From Planctomycetota bacterium (lineage in GTDB: Bacteria > Planctomycetota > Planctomycetia > Pirellulales > UBA1268), in NCBI GenBank assembly GCA_003669585.1, contig QWOQ01000005.1:392502-456501 (forward strand): 64,000 bases of DNA, written 5' to 3'. Numbering within the stretch: the first letter of the stretch is position 1; each line of letters begins with the position of its first letter. Made by a program: the position numbers and the translations under genes. The notes beneath the pieces are model-generated. The model was not told the origin of the DNA, searched no databases, and saw nothing but the letters and a program-made list of their open reading frames with translations. Below, piece after piece: positions 35,315 through 43,978 of this stretch.

Positions 35315-35444
35315 ACTTCGCAAGTTGCGCAATCTTTTCGCGCAAGTCATCGCCCATCAGATCCACACCAGCCACGATTCCATCAGGTCCAATGACATAT
35401 ACCCCGAAAAACGCCTGGACGAACCAACACGTGGCATGGCACAC
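35313..35444 (-). pseudogene. C-terminal remnant of a thioredoxin-fold (TlpA/AhpC-like) gene
   Basis: The minus-strand frame ending in TAA (35315-35313) reads FFGVYVIGPDGIVAG, then DLMGDDLREKIAQLAK. This fits the last strand pair and final helix of TlpA/AhpC-type thioredoxin-fold proteins (FLIDPDGKIVAxxLRGxxLxxAIxxLL). Upstream the frame has no credible start, lacks the CxxC-bearing half and hits a stop near 35462, so only about 35 residues of the gene survive. The EcsC terminator's T-run overlaps its stop. Identification is by pattern memory only. Confidence 0.45.
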
Positions 35445-35490
35445 TTGTGTATGATTTTCTACTGACTTTTATTTTCTATAGGTGCGTGCC

Positions 35491-36897
35491 ATGTTCTCTT
35501 TTTATGATCATGTTCGCATTGGCAGACGAGTTGCTCGTCGAAATTTCCTGCGGGTTGGTTCGCTAGGACTTGGCGGATTATCGCTCTGCGATCTTCTTGC
35601 CGCGCGCGCGATCGCAACGGATCAGAAATCGCCGCTCAAGGACAGGTCCGTCATTTTTTTATTCATGCACGGAGGCCCGTCGCAGTTTGAAACCTTCGAT
35701 CCCAAAATGAACGCTCCCGGCGGTATCCGTAGCGTCACCGGTGAAATTCAAACAAAGATTCCCGGCATCACGTTCGGCTCGACGTTTGAAAAGCTTGCGG
35801 GACTCGCCGACAAAGTGAGCATCGTACGATCGTTTACTACTGGAGACGGAAACCACGACATTAAGCCGATCGTCGGCAAGGAAACATTGCAGGCGAATCT
35901 GGGATCGCTTTACGCTCGAGTCGCGGGACCATTACGGCCCTCCAGTGGCATGCCGACCAACGTCGCACTCTTTCCTCGCGCAGTTTCACCCCAGGCTTCC
36001 CCTATCATTACGCAGTTTGGAAACTTTGAAACAACCGGTGGCCTCGGATCCAATTATGCCCCGTTTGTACCCGGTGCTGGTGGTAACCTGCAGTCGGACA
36101 TGACTCTCAATCTTCCGCAGGAACGTTTACTCGATCGACGACTTCTTCTGAGTGCTGTTGATCAATGGAAACGATTCGCTGATTCGAGTCACACAATCCA
36201 AGGCACTCGTGAGATCCAACGACAGGCCTTTGAAACGCTTGGAGGAAATATCTCCCAGGCATTCGATCTTTCTAAAGAGGATCCCGCGCTTATTGCTCGG
36301 TATGACACAGCGACTCTTTTGCCAAAAGATCGCATCAGCGCCCAGTGGAATAACCGGTCTCACTATGCCGACAACGCCCAAACGCTTGGAAAGCTCCTGC
36401 TCCTCGCTCGAAGGCTTTGTCAACACGGTGCTGGATTCGTGACGGTGACTACAAGCTTTGTCTGGGACATGCATTCGGATATCAATAATGCCCCGATGGA
36501 TATTGGCATGGACTATGTCGGCAGACCGTTTGATCATGCTGTTTCCGCGTTTATCGAAGATTGCGAGGCGCGCGGGATCGGTGACAAGATTCTTCTCGTG
36601 TGCTGCGGCGAAATGGGACGAACTCCTCGCATCAATGCCAACGGTGGTCGCGATCACTGGGGCGGTCTTGCACCGCTTTTGCTCTACGGTGGCGGGCTCA
36701 GTATGGGAACGGTTGTTGGCCAATCAAGCCGTGATGGCGGGGAGCCGGCTGACAATCCGGTGCGCATTTCAAACCTTGTGGCAACCGTCATACATTCGTT
36801 GCTCGACGTTGGACAAGTGCGGGTGATGGATGGTCTCCCACAATCGCTTCTCGATACGCTCACCAGCGGTAAACCGATTGCTGAAATTCTTTCGTGA
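35491..36897 (+). CDS. DUF1501 domain protein with Tat leader
   Basis: A sulfatase/alkaline-phosphatase-fold protein of unknown reaction, abundant in Planctomycetota. The leader is RRVARRNFLRVGSLGLGGLSL (twin Arg, exported folded). The core has FLFMHGGPSQFETFDPK, TGDGNHDIKPIVG, VWDMHSDINNAP and CCGEMGRTPRINANGGRDHWGG, a metal-site-like pattern. About 468 residues. GTG 35482 is an alternative start. DUF1501 genes usually follow a DUF1549/DUF1553 cytochrome-type gene; none is present here. It converges on the PQQ-propeller gene, 25 bp away. Confidence 0.9.
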   Translation: MFSFYDHVRIGRRVARRNFLRVGSLGLGGLSLCDLLAARAIATDQKSPLKDRSVIFLFMHGGPSQFETFDPKMNAPGGIRSVTGEIQTKIPGITFGSTFEKLAGLADKVSIVRSFTTGDGNHDIKPIVGKETLQANLGSLYARVAGPLRPSSGMPTNVALFPRAVSPQASPIITQFGNFETTGGLGSNYAPFVPGAGGNLQSDMTLNLPQERLLDRRLLLSAVDQWKRFADSSHTIQGTREIQRQAFETLGGNISQAFDLSKEDPALIARYDTATLLPKDRISAQWNNRSHYADNAQTLGKLLLLARRLCQHGAGFVTVTTSFVWDMHSDINNAPMDIGMDYVGRPFDHAVSAFIEDCEARGIGDKILLVCCGEMGRTPRINANGGRDHWGGLAPLLLYGGGLSMGTVVGQSSRDGGEPADNPVRISNLVATVIHSLLDVGQVRVMDGLPQSLLDTLTSGKPIAEILS

Positions 36898-36922
36898 TCG
36901 TCGTAGAAACCAGACAACGGCT

Positions 36923-38338
36923 CTACTTCTTTTCGATCCGATACATTGCTTTATCGGTACGAAGGTAGATTGAATGATCCAGTGCTGCAGGAGTTGCCAT
37001 CACTTCACCTTCGAGACTGTTTGTGGCTTCAAGCACAAATGTTTTTCCAGGCTCAATGACAAACACCTGTCCTTCGCGATTGCCGACATAGATGCGACCA
37101 TCGGCAAACATCGGTGAAGAACAGAAATTTCCACCGAGCCTTTCGCTCCATCGCACTTCGCCGCTTCGAGCATCAACACAGGTCGCTACACCCTTATCGC
37201 TGACCATATAGAGCTCATCTCCGATGACCAGTGGCGACGGCATGGTGGGAGCGCCCTTTTTTACTCTCCACATAATCTCAGGCACCGCTACACCGTCTCC
37301 GAGCCGCACGCCGAGCAGTTCTGGTTGTATAAAACTTGTACTGACATAGAGCATGCCGTGGGCTGCTACCGGCCGAGGCACAATCGAAAATCCCAGCACC
37401 CCGTAACTCATTTTCCAGAGTTCGCGGCCGGTTTGGGGATCGTAACCGTAGAGCCAGTCGGCGCCTGTCGACAAAAGCACTTGCTTGCCTTCAATCTGAA
37501 GCAGCAGCGGTGTACCGTATGCTTTTTTGAGTTGCGGATTCTCGTTCAGTGTTCCGCTACGATCGGTTTTCCATGCAACAGTTCCTGTTTTTGTATCGAG
37601 CGCAACAACATACTGTCGATCGCTTCCATCGCAGTCAAAAATAAGAAAATCCTCAAACAGAACCGGCGTGCTGCCAGGACCATTCTCATGTGCAATCCGC
37701 TGATCTTGATTCCTCCAAACCACATGGCCTGTCTCTGTGGTGGTATCAATGCAGGCGGTGCCATTGGTTCCAAAGTGGCAATAGAGTCGGCCACGATCTG
37801 CATCCAGAATCGGCGTGGGCGAAGCGAATGAATTGAGCGTGTGGATTGGGTCGGGCTCATCTACGTGGAGACATTCAATTTCCTTGACAATTTTTCCACT
37901 TGCACGATCGATACAAATTGCCCGAAGGCTGATCGGCCCTGAGACGGTGAGCGTCTGGGAGTTGGTATTTCCTTCGAGTCTTTTCTTCTTGAGATCTTCC
38001 GAAAGCACTGACTCTATCGCGGTCGTGAGCCAGATCTGATCGCCAGCAATCACCGGCGAAGACCAGCCGCGACCAGGCACCGGGGTCTTCCAACAGATAT
38101 TTTGGTTTTCACTCCAGAGTCTTGGCACGTTCACCGCCGTCGGTGCGTGCCCTTGACCTTGAGGCCCTCGCCACTGTGGCCATGAGTCCTCTGAGGCACC
38201 CTTTTCAACAGCCGTTTGCGCCGCATTGCCCAGAGTGATTGTCACAAGTCCGATGAGAAGCAGAGTGATCGCTGCGACAAAAGACTGAATCTGCCCGGGT
38301 TCAATCTGGTTGAAACAAACTCGGCTTACAAATCGCAT
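36923..38338 (-). CDS. exported PQQ-like beta-propeller protein
   Basis: A 471-residue secreted eight-bladed-type propeller (PQQ-like repeats, related to quinoprotein dehydrogenase and BamB folds). A signal peptide comes first (LLLIGLVTITLGNAAQ), then WPQWRGPQGQGHAP, the hallmark of the large planctomycete family. Repeated blades include ICWKTPVPGRGWSSPVIAGDQIWL, VALDTKTGTVAWKT, YGYDPQTGRELWKM and CVDARSGEVRWSE. Whether it binds PQQ or only acts as a scaffold is unknown. GGAGGA lies 7 nt before the ATG. Confidence 0.88.
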   Translation of the reverse strand: MRFVSRVCFNQIEPGQIQSFVAAITLLLIGLVTITLGNAAQTAVEKGASEDSWPQWRGPQGQGHAPTAVNVPRLWSENQNICWKTPVPGRGWSSPVIAGDQIWLTTAIESVLSEDLKKKRLEGNTNSQTLTVSGPISLRAICIDRASGKIVKEIECLHVDEPDPIHTLNSFASPTPILDADRGRLYCHFGTNGTACIDTTTETGHVVWRNQDQRIAHENGPGSTPVLFEDFLIFDCDGSDRQYVVALDTKTGTVAWKTDRSGTLNENPQLKKAYGTPLLLQIEGKQVLLSTGADWLYGYDPQTGRELWKMSYGVLGFSIVPRPVAAHGMLYVSTSFIQPELLGVRLGDGVAVPEIMWRVKKGAPTMPSPLVIGDELYMVSDKGVATCVDARSGEVRWSERLGGNFCSSPMFADGRIYVGNREGQVFVIEPGKTFVLEATNSLEGEVMATPAALDHSIYLRTDKAMYRIEKK

Positions 38339-38544
38339 TCCTCATTCCTCCACATTCTACATACTGCTCTTGAAATGTTGGCGATACATTCAGAAGAAGG
38401 AAGGTTATAACCTTTTCGTGTGCTTCGGAAAAAGAGAGGCCTCATCCTGAGAGCCGTACGACAAATTCTTTTCGTGTCACGTGTATCGTTGTGTTGCTCC
38501 TGTGCAGCTTTGTCTTGCGATTTTACATTGGCAAGAAACTCGTT

Positions 38545-39813
38545 ATGCAGCCCATTCAAACCGATTCGAAAAAAGATTTGAGCACTGCGTGGCTTGTTGT
38601 TCTCCTCTTACTTCCTGTGGCGATGCTCAACTATCTCGACCGGCAAATGCTTGCCTCGATGAAGTTTTCAGTCATGGCCGACATTCCAGACATTGCTTCA
38701 GAGGCCAACTGGGGATGGATGCTCGGACAGTTCAAATGGGTCTACGCTCTGCTGAGCCCCGTCGGCGGGTACGTGGCTGATCGATACAGCCGACGCGCCG
38801 TGATTTCTGGGAGCCTGTTTGTCTGGTCTGCCGTTACGTGGGCGACTGGCCACGTAACGAGCTACGAGGATCTGCTTTGGATGCGATCGCTCATGGGCAT
38901 CAGTGAGGCTTTCTACATTCCCGCTGCGCTTGCGCTTATTATCGATCACCATTCTCGATCGACCCGATCCAAAGCGGTGGGCCTGCACCAGATGGCAATC
39001 TATGGAGGAGTCATCATCGGTGGATGTTCCGGATTCGTAGCCGAGATGCCTGGATGGGGATGGCGGAGTGCGTTTGATCTTTGCGGTGTGATTGGGATTA
39101 TCTATTCGATTCCGCTGGCGATGATGCTTCGCGATGTGCCATCGATTGTCACGCTCGACGCACATTCGCAACCTGTTCACGATGAATGCCCAAGAGTCTT
39201 CACGGCGATTGGTCGTCTTTTGTCGAATCGCTCATTTAATCTTCTGGTGCTCTACTTCACACTTCCCGCTCTGGCAGGTTGGGTGGTGCGTGACTGGATG
39301 CCTGCGATTTTCAAAGATCGGTATCACATTGGCCAAGGACTCTCAGGCGTGTCGGCGACGCTCTCCTGGCAAATCGCTGCGATTCTTGGGGCGATCGCAG
39401 GAGGATGGCTCGCGGATCGATGGACGAAAACGAATCTGCGCGGTCGCATCTATACCAGTGCCATCGGCATGGTGCTGATCATTCCGGCGATTTTTGGTGT
39501 CGGCAATGCTGAAACGCTTTTTACAGCTGTGGCGTTTCTAGGATTGTTTGGACTCGGCTGGGGATTCTTTGATTCCAATAACATGCCGATTCTATCCCAA
39601 GTTGTGCCACCACGACTGCGAGCCACTGGCTACGGCATCATGAATTTTGTGAGTATCGGATGTGGAGGGCTGGCCGACTGGTGGTTCGGCAGAATGCGAG
39701 ATGCGAACGTTCCGCTCAATTTGATTTTTAGCGGTTTTGCCGCAACTGCGGTGCTGTCAGTCGTACTGATCCTGTGCGTAAAACCAGATCCGCATCTTTC
39801 ACATGTGGACTGA
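38545..39813 (+). CDS. MFS transporter (ACS/UhpC-like)
   Basis: A 12-helix major facilitator. The loop 2-3 signature is GGYVADRYSRRAVI, helix 1 has LNYLDRQML (typical of the anion/cation symporter-like branch), and the matching loop 8-9 is GGWLADRWTKTNLRGR. 422 residues from ATG 38545. The frame opens further back at GTG 38491, but helix 1 follows the ATG closely. Substrate unknown, probably a sugar acid or organic anion by subfamily. It is divergent from the PQQ gene; the 206-bp gap holds both promoters. Confidence 0.85.
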   Translation: MQPIQTDSKKDLSTAWLVVLLLLPVAMLNYLDRQMLASMKFSVMADIPDIASEANWGWMLGQFKWVYALLSPVGGYVADRYSRRAVISGSLFVWSAVTWATGHVTSYEDLLWMRSLMGISEAFYIPAALALIIDHHSRSTRSKAVGLHQMAIYGGVIIGGCSGFVAEMPGWGWRSAFDLCGVIGIIYSIPLAMMLRDVPSIVTLDAHSQPVHDECPRVFTAIGRLLSNRSFNLLVLYFTLPALAGWVVRDWMPAIFKDRYHIGQGLSGVSATLSWQIAAILGAIAGGWLADRWTKTNLRGRIYTSAIGMVLIIPAIFGVGNAETLFTAVAFLGLFGLGWGFFDSNNMPILSQVVPPRLRATGYGIMNFVSIGCGGLADWWFGRMRDANVPLNLIFSGFAATAVLSVVLILCVKPDPHLSHVD

Positions 39814-39882
39814 CTTTTATTCGGATTTGATCACAGGAAGCAGATCTGCGGTTGTGTCGACGCCACAGATTTTTCTGATCGA

Positions 39883-40020
39883 TCACCATGCGGTAGCCAA
39901 TGAATGCGCACAGAGAAGCCCGTAATGCAAAGCGGTCGATACGACCTGAGGCACCACGATCAACGTGATCGCACCGGCAGCCATAAGACCTGTAAGAAAA
40001 AGAACGTCGTTTTTATTCAT
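39883..40020 (-). CDS. possible small membrane protein (45 residues)
   Basis: A short frame, ATG 40020 to TGA 39883, preceded by GAGAGGGCAGGAG, gives a 45-residue peptide: MNKNDVLFLTGLMAAGAITLIVV, then PQVVSTALHYGLL. One transmembrane helix is predicted by eye. It sits alone in a 489-bp gap between the MFS gene and the threonine aldolase gene; the rest of that gap shows only T-rich runs and a weak hairpin (CATCAAA/TTTGATG, 40069-40090). Function unknown. Confidence 0.45.
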   Translation of the reverse strand: MNKNDVLFLTGLMAAGAITLIVVPQVVSTALHYGLLCAHSLATAW

Positions 40021-40302
40021 CTCCTGCCCTCTCACAAAACCAATTGTTAGGGAATCATGTTGTCAAGGCATCAAATATGAGTTTTTGATGAGCATTCTCC
40101 TTTTTAGGCCTCTTTTTTATTTTATGCAAGCTCATTATTTCAATCGATGGCCGTTTTTGGTCTTTTTTTTTGCAGATCAATCCGAGCGTCGGCGATTGAC
40201 CTCAATGCTTTTACTTCATCCGTCTCCAGAAAAGTCTGTGAGAACGAAATAGGACCTCCAAGCAAAGCCGCAGTGCGACTTAAAACCACCTAGAATTGCA
40301 GC

Positions 40303-41427
40303 TTAGAGCGATGAATGTTTGCCGGAAGGGTCGGCCGTTGCGGCCTTTGAGAGATCGACGAGAAATCGATCGATCGCAGAATCTGACGTATTCCAAGAAC
40401 ACATCAGTCTGCTTCCACCGGCTCCAATGAAGTCGTAAAACCGCCAACCTTCGGCGTGCAACTGTTGCTTGACGAAGGGCTTTAATTTTACAAACAGTGC
40501 GTTGCCATCCCGCTGACCAAGAATCTCTACCTCTTTGATCGCACGCACTCCCGCCTCCAGACGCACCGCAGCAGCGTTGGCCCTTTTTGCATGTTCGAGC
40601 CAAGCTCCGCCAGAAAGCATGCCGACCCATGGAGCCGAAAGAAAACGCATTTTTGATGCGAGTTGACCAGCCTGTTTGCAGCGATAGGCGAAATCCACTG
40701 ACAAACTGTGATCAAAGAAAATAATTGCCTCGCCAGCCTGCATTCCGTTTTTGGTACCTCCAAAACAGAGCACATCCACCCCGGCCTTCCAAGTAATCTC
40801 TGCAGGAGCAACTCCCAAAGCTGCTACCGCATTGGAAAACCTTGCACCATCCATATGAAGAGCTAGCCGATGTTGCCGACAGACTTCTCCTATCGACTCA
40901 ATTTCGCTCACCGAATATGCGGTACTTAATTCGGTGACCTGCGTGATGCTCACAACGCGAGGCTTGGGATAATGAATGTCGCGCCGACGTGTCACCATCG
41001 AGTCTATCGAACTCGGCAACAGTTTTCCGTGAGCGCCGCCGACCGGAAGAAGCTTGGTACCGTTTGAAAAAAATTCCGGGGCTCCACATTCGTCGGTCTC
41101 AACGTGCGCGAGTTCGTGACAAATAATGCTGTGGTACGACTGTGCCAGCGAGGCCAACGCGAGGGCATTGGCTGCGGTACCGTTGAAGGCAAAAAAAACG
41201 TCACAGTCTTTTTCAAAAACGTCCCGAATCAAATCGGTTGCTCGACCAGTCCAAGGGTCGTCTCCGTACCCAGCTGCAAAGTCGACATTCGCTTTTTCCA
41301 ACTCATGCCATGCCTCGGGACAAATCCCTGCAGCATTGTCACTTGCAAATTGATAACCGGGCACAACCGGATGAGTGCCATACTCTCGAGAGGACGCTAG
41401 GGGAATCTGCTTGGGTGTGATTGGCAT
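40303..41427 (-). CDS. threonine aldolase family PLP enzyme
   Basis: A fold-type I PLP enzyme of the beta-eliminating lyase/low-specificity threonine aldolase family, cleaving beta-hydroxy amino acids to glycine and an aldehyde. Visible: SDNAAGICPEAW at the N terminus, the cofactor-contact region FNGTAANALAL, HMDGARFSNA (PLP-binding Asp) and the Schiff-base lysine in CFGGTKNG (Lys226 from the chosen start). 374 residues from ATG 41427, slightly longer than typical (about 345); the frame is open to 41463. It is convergent with the small ORF side and divergent from the next MFS gene. Confidence 0.85.
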   Translation of the reverse strand: MPITPKQIPLASSREYGTHPVVPGYQFASDNAAGICPEAWHELEKANVDFAAGYGDDPWTGRATDLIRDVFEKDCDVFFAFNGTAANALALASLAQSYHSIICHELAHVETDECGAPEFFSNGTKLLPVGGAHGKLLPSSIDSMVTRRRDIHYPKPRVVSITQVTELSTAYSVSEIESIGEVCRQHRLALHMDGARFSNAVAALGVAPAEITWKAGVDVLCFGGTKNGMQAGEAIIFFDHSLSVDFAYRCKQAGQLASKMRFLSAPWVGMLSGGAWLEHAKRANAAAVRLEAGVRAIKEVEILGQRDGNALFVKLKPFVKQQLHAEGWRFYDFIGAGGSRLMCSWNTSDSAIDRFLVDLSKAATADPSGKHSSL

Positions 41428-41702
41428 TGGCACTTTATTGATACGAGAAATATTGAGCCTCAAAAAGCTGATTTCTTTTCTTGTTTATCATAGTAAACGG
41501 ATTTTTTAGCTGCGACTCCATAACTCGCTTGAGTCTATTTTGTGACTGTGGATGGTGAACCACTCTGGCGATCGAGACAAAGACCAGAAGTTCTTTATGA
41601 CTATCGATGGGATGAATCTGCTGTTGAATATTTGTGCACGTAGGCTGGAGACTACGCTTTCACGTGTTGATCCTTTGCAGAACTTCTTTTCGCGTTGACA
41701 GT

Positions 41703-43019
41703 ATGAAACAGACATCCACCAAGACACCTTCCGACATTCACTGGACCGGAAAGTTGGGCTGGATCCTTCTTGACTGGGCGGCCAGCGCTTTTTCCACAAT
41801 ATCGATCACGCTCTTAGTGGCATATATTGAAAAGGTGGTTTTTCTAGACTCTCCTTCTGAGGTTTCCTGGGGTCTGCCGGGGGGAGTGATCTGGGCATGG
41901 ACGCTTGCTGCATCCATGCTCGCTTCAGCAATTGCCATTCCGAGCATGGCCTCGTGGGCCGATCGACATCAAGCACAGCGCAGGGCTTTGGCCGCTAGCG
42001 TTCTGACCGGAAGTCTTTCGTGCATGCTGCTGGGCTGCGTACCAACGAGTGAGCCTGCGGTGATTATTTTTCTCGTTGCATTAGCGACCACTGCGTTTGA
42101 TCTAGCAGCGGTTTTTACAGGATCCATTCTTCCACAAATCGCAACCGGCAGCGATGCCGATAAACTTTCCGCATCGGGATTTGCAGCGGGCTACGCCGGC
42201 GGAGCAACAGCGCTGATACTGGCAACATGGATCGTATCGAACCGCGAGCAATTCAACCTCGATATGCCGAGGTCTCTTCAGATTGCTTTTCTATTGACTG
42301 GAGGGTGGTGGTTCATTTTTTCTCTTCCAGGTTTGCTCATTCGCACTCGAGCACCTCGCTCGTTTTCTCTTGAACCCAATACCGCTGCGCATCAATCTTT
42401 TCTTGTTTCCTATAGAGAATTGTTCAGATTTCAAAAACTTATTCCGTTCATCGCTGCCGCTGTTCTCATCCTCGGAGCGGTGCAAACTACGATCTCACAA
42501 CTCTCCTCCATTGCGATGGAGGAATTTGCGCTCCAGCCGCAGGATCTCGTTCGATTGGTTTTGCTGGTTCAGGCTGTAGCACTGCCAGGCGCACTGCTGG
42601 TGGGCTGGTTTTCAACCCGCTGCGGACGAAAAGCAGCTCTCACGGCTTGTCTGATTGGATGGACGCTTGTGCTTGTGGCGGCGGTGATCGTTCAAAATGT
42701 ATCGCAGCTTTATGGCGTTGCAATTATTCTCGCCTTGGTACTCGGAGGTATTCAAAGTGTAATCCGGGCGCACCTTGCATCACTTGCGCCGCTACAGCAC
42801 TCTGCCGCTGCATTTGGCCTGATGCAAGTTGGAGCAAAACTGACTGGCTGCATCGCGAGCTTGCTCTTTGGAGTGGTCTATGCCGCAACGAATCATCCAC
42901 GATTCGGAGTCATCGTACTTTTGGTGCAACTCCTTCTTGGCTGGTGGTGGCTGGCACGCCGTTGCAATCCATGTGAGATACCTCTCGAGAGCACTTCTGG
43001 ATCTTCAAAAGGCTTTTAG
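41703..43019 (+). CDS. UMF1-family MFS transporter (Atg22-like)
   Basis: A 12-helix transporter beginning WTGKLGWILLDWAASAFSTISITLLV, the helix-1 signature of the UMF1/Atg22-like branch (W.LYDWANSAF). The other MFS signature is lost, as is usual in this branch. 438 residues. ATG 41703 follows non-coding sequence; the frame open from 41634 is not family-like. The stop codon overlaps the dapB stop on the opposite strand by 3-4 bp (43016-43019). Substrate unknown. Confidence 0.82.
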   Translation: MKQTSTKTPSDIHWTGKLGWILLDWAASAFSTISITLLVAYIEKVVFLDSPSEVSWGLPGGVIWAWTLAASMLASAIAIPSMASWADRHQAQRRALAASVLTGSLSCMLLGCVPTSEPAVIIFLVALATTAFDLAAVFTGSILPQIATGSDADKLSASGFAAGYAGGATALILATWIVSNREQFNLDMPRSLQIAFLLTGGWWFIFSLPGLLIRTRAPRSFSLEPNTAAHQSFLVSYRELFRFQKLIPFIAAAVLILGAVQTTISQLSSIAMEEFALQPQDLVRLVLLVQAVALPGALLVGWFSTRCGRKAALTACLIGWTLVLVAAVIVQNVSQLYGVAIILALVLGGIQSVIRAHLASLAPLQHSAAAFGLMQVGAKLTGCIASLLFGVVYAATNHPRFGVIVLLVQLLLGWWWLARRCNPCEIPLESTSGSSKGF

Positions 43020-43828
43020 TCGCTCAAGCCGAGCACATCGCGCATCGAATAGAGACCGGCGGGCTTGCCCACAAGAAATTCTGCCGCAGCAAGAGCACCG
43101 CGAGCATAACAATCACGATTGGTCGCCCGCACAGCTACCGAAAGTGATTCTCCTTCCATTCCAAAGAGAATCGTATGTTCGCCTGGATTGTCTCCGGCTC
43201 GAATGGCATGGTAGCCAATTTCATCTGCTGGTCTTGCACCCGGCCGACCTTCGCGGCCATGAGACGCCCGAGACTGTCCCATGGCAGCAGTCACTCGCTT
43301 TCCAAACGCAAGCGCCGTTCCACTTGGAGCATCTTCTTTATGCCGATGATGCCATTCGAGAATTTCAACGTCACATCGGCCACCAACCTCCGCCAGAAGT
43401 CGGCCGGCGCGGGCGACGAGATCCAACGCTACATTCACTGCCAAACTCATGCTCGGAGATTCAAGCACTGGTATGGTCGTGGAGGCTGACTCGATTGCCA
43501 ATCGGTCAACAGGCCCAAGGCCCGTGGTTGCGACAACCAGGGGGATTTTTTTTTCGGCTGCCACCGCCGCAATGCCTGCCACGGCACCCGGGAGAGAGAA
43601 ATCGATTATCACATCGGCGGCTTCATGCCACTGCGACGCAATCGTCACTTCATTCGAACCTGTGCCTGCAAGCAGACCAGAATCTTCCCCAGTAAGAGGA
43701 TGACTGCTGCGTTCAATCGCAGCAACGAGGTTCCAGATTCCATCGAGGGCAGCCACTGCGACAATGCGTCGTCCCATGCGGCCAGCAGCGCCGTGCACGA
43801 CGAGTCTAATAGGTTTCGACTGAGCCAT
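43016..43828 (-). CDS. dapB: 4-hydroxy-tetrahydrodipicolinate reductase
   Basis: Reduces hydroxy-tetrahydrodipicolinate to tetrahydrodipicolinate with NAD(P)H in lysine and diaminopimelate synthesis. Visible: nucleotide-binding VVHGAAGRMGRRIV at the N terminus, DVIIDFSLPGA, VVATTGLG and the catalytic EWHHRHKEDAPSGTA (His160/161, Lys164). 270 residues. ATG 43828 has AGGGAG 10 nt upstream; the frame continues to 43924, but those residues are not family-like. It follows thrC on the same strand (150 bp gap), pairing two branches of the aspartate pathway. Confidence 0.95.
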   Translation of the reverse strand: MAQSKPIRLVVHGAAGRMGRRIVAVAALDGIWNLVAAIERSSHPLTGEDSGLLAGTGSNEVTIASQWHEAADVIIDFSLPGAVAGIAAVAAEKKIPLVVATTGLGPVDRLAIESASTTIPVLESPSMSLAVNVALDLVARAGRLLAEVGGRCDVEILEWHHRHKEDAPSGTALAFGKRVTAAMGQSRASHGREGRPGARPADEIGYHAIRAGDNPGEHTILFGMEGESLSVAVRATNRDCYARGALAAAEFLVGKPAGLYSMRDVLGLSD

Positions 43829-43978
43829 CCCGACACACTCCCTGCAGATCGTTTTAAAAAAGTTTTGACCAAGACACCGATCGCCTCTGAGACTTTCGGT
43901 TTCAATCGATGGCACCGTTGCCAATCGCTCTGTCCCATCGACATCATCATGCGGCCGAAAAACACTTCCGCAAGAGCA

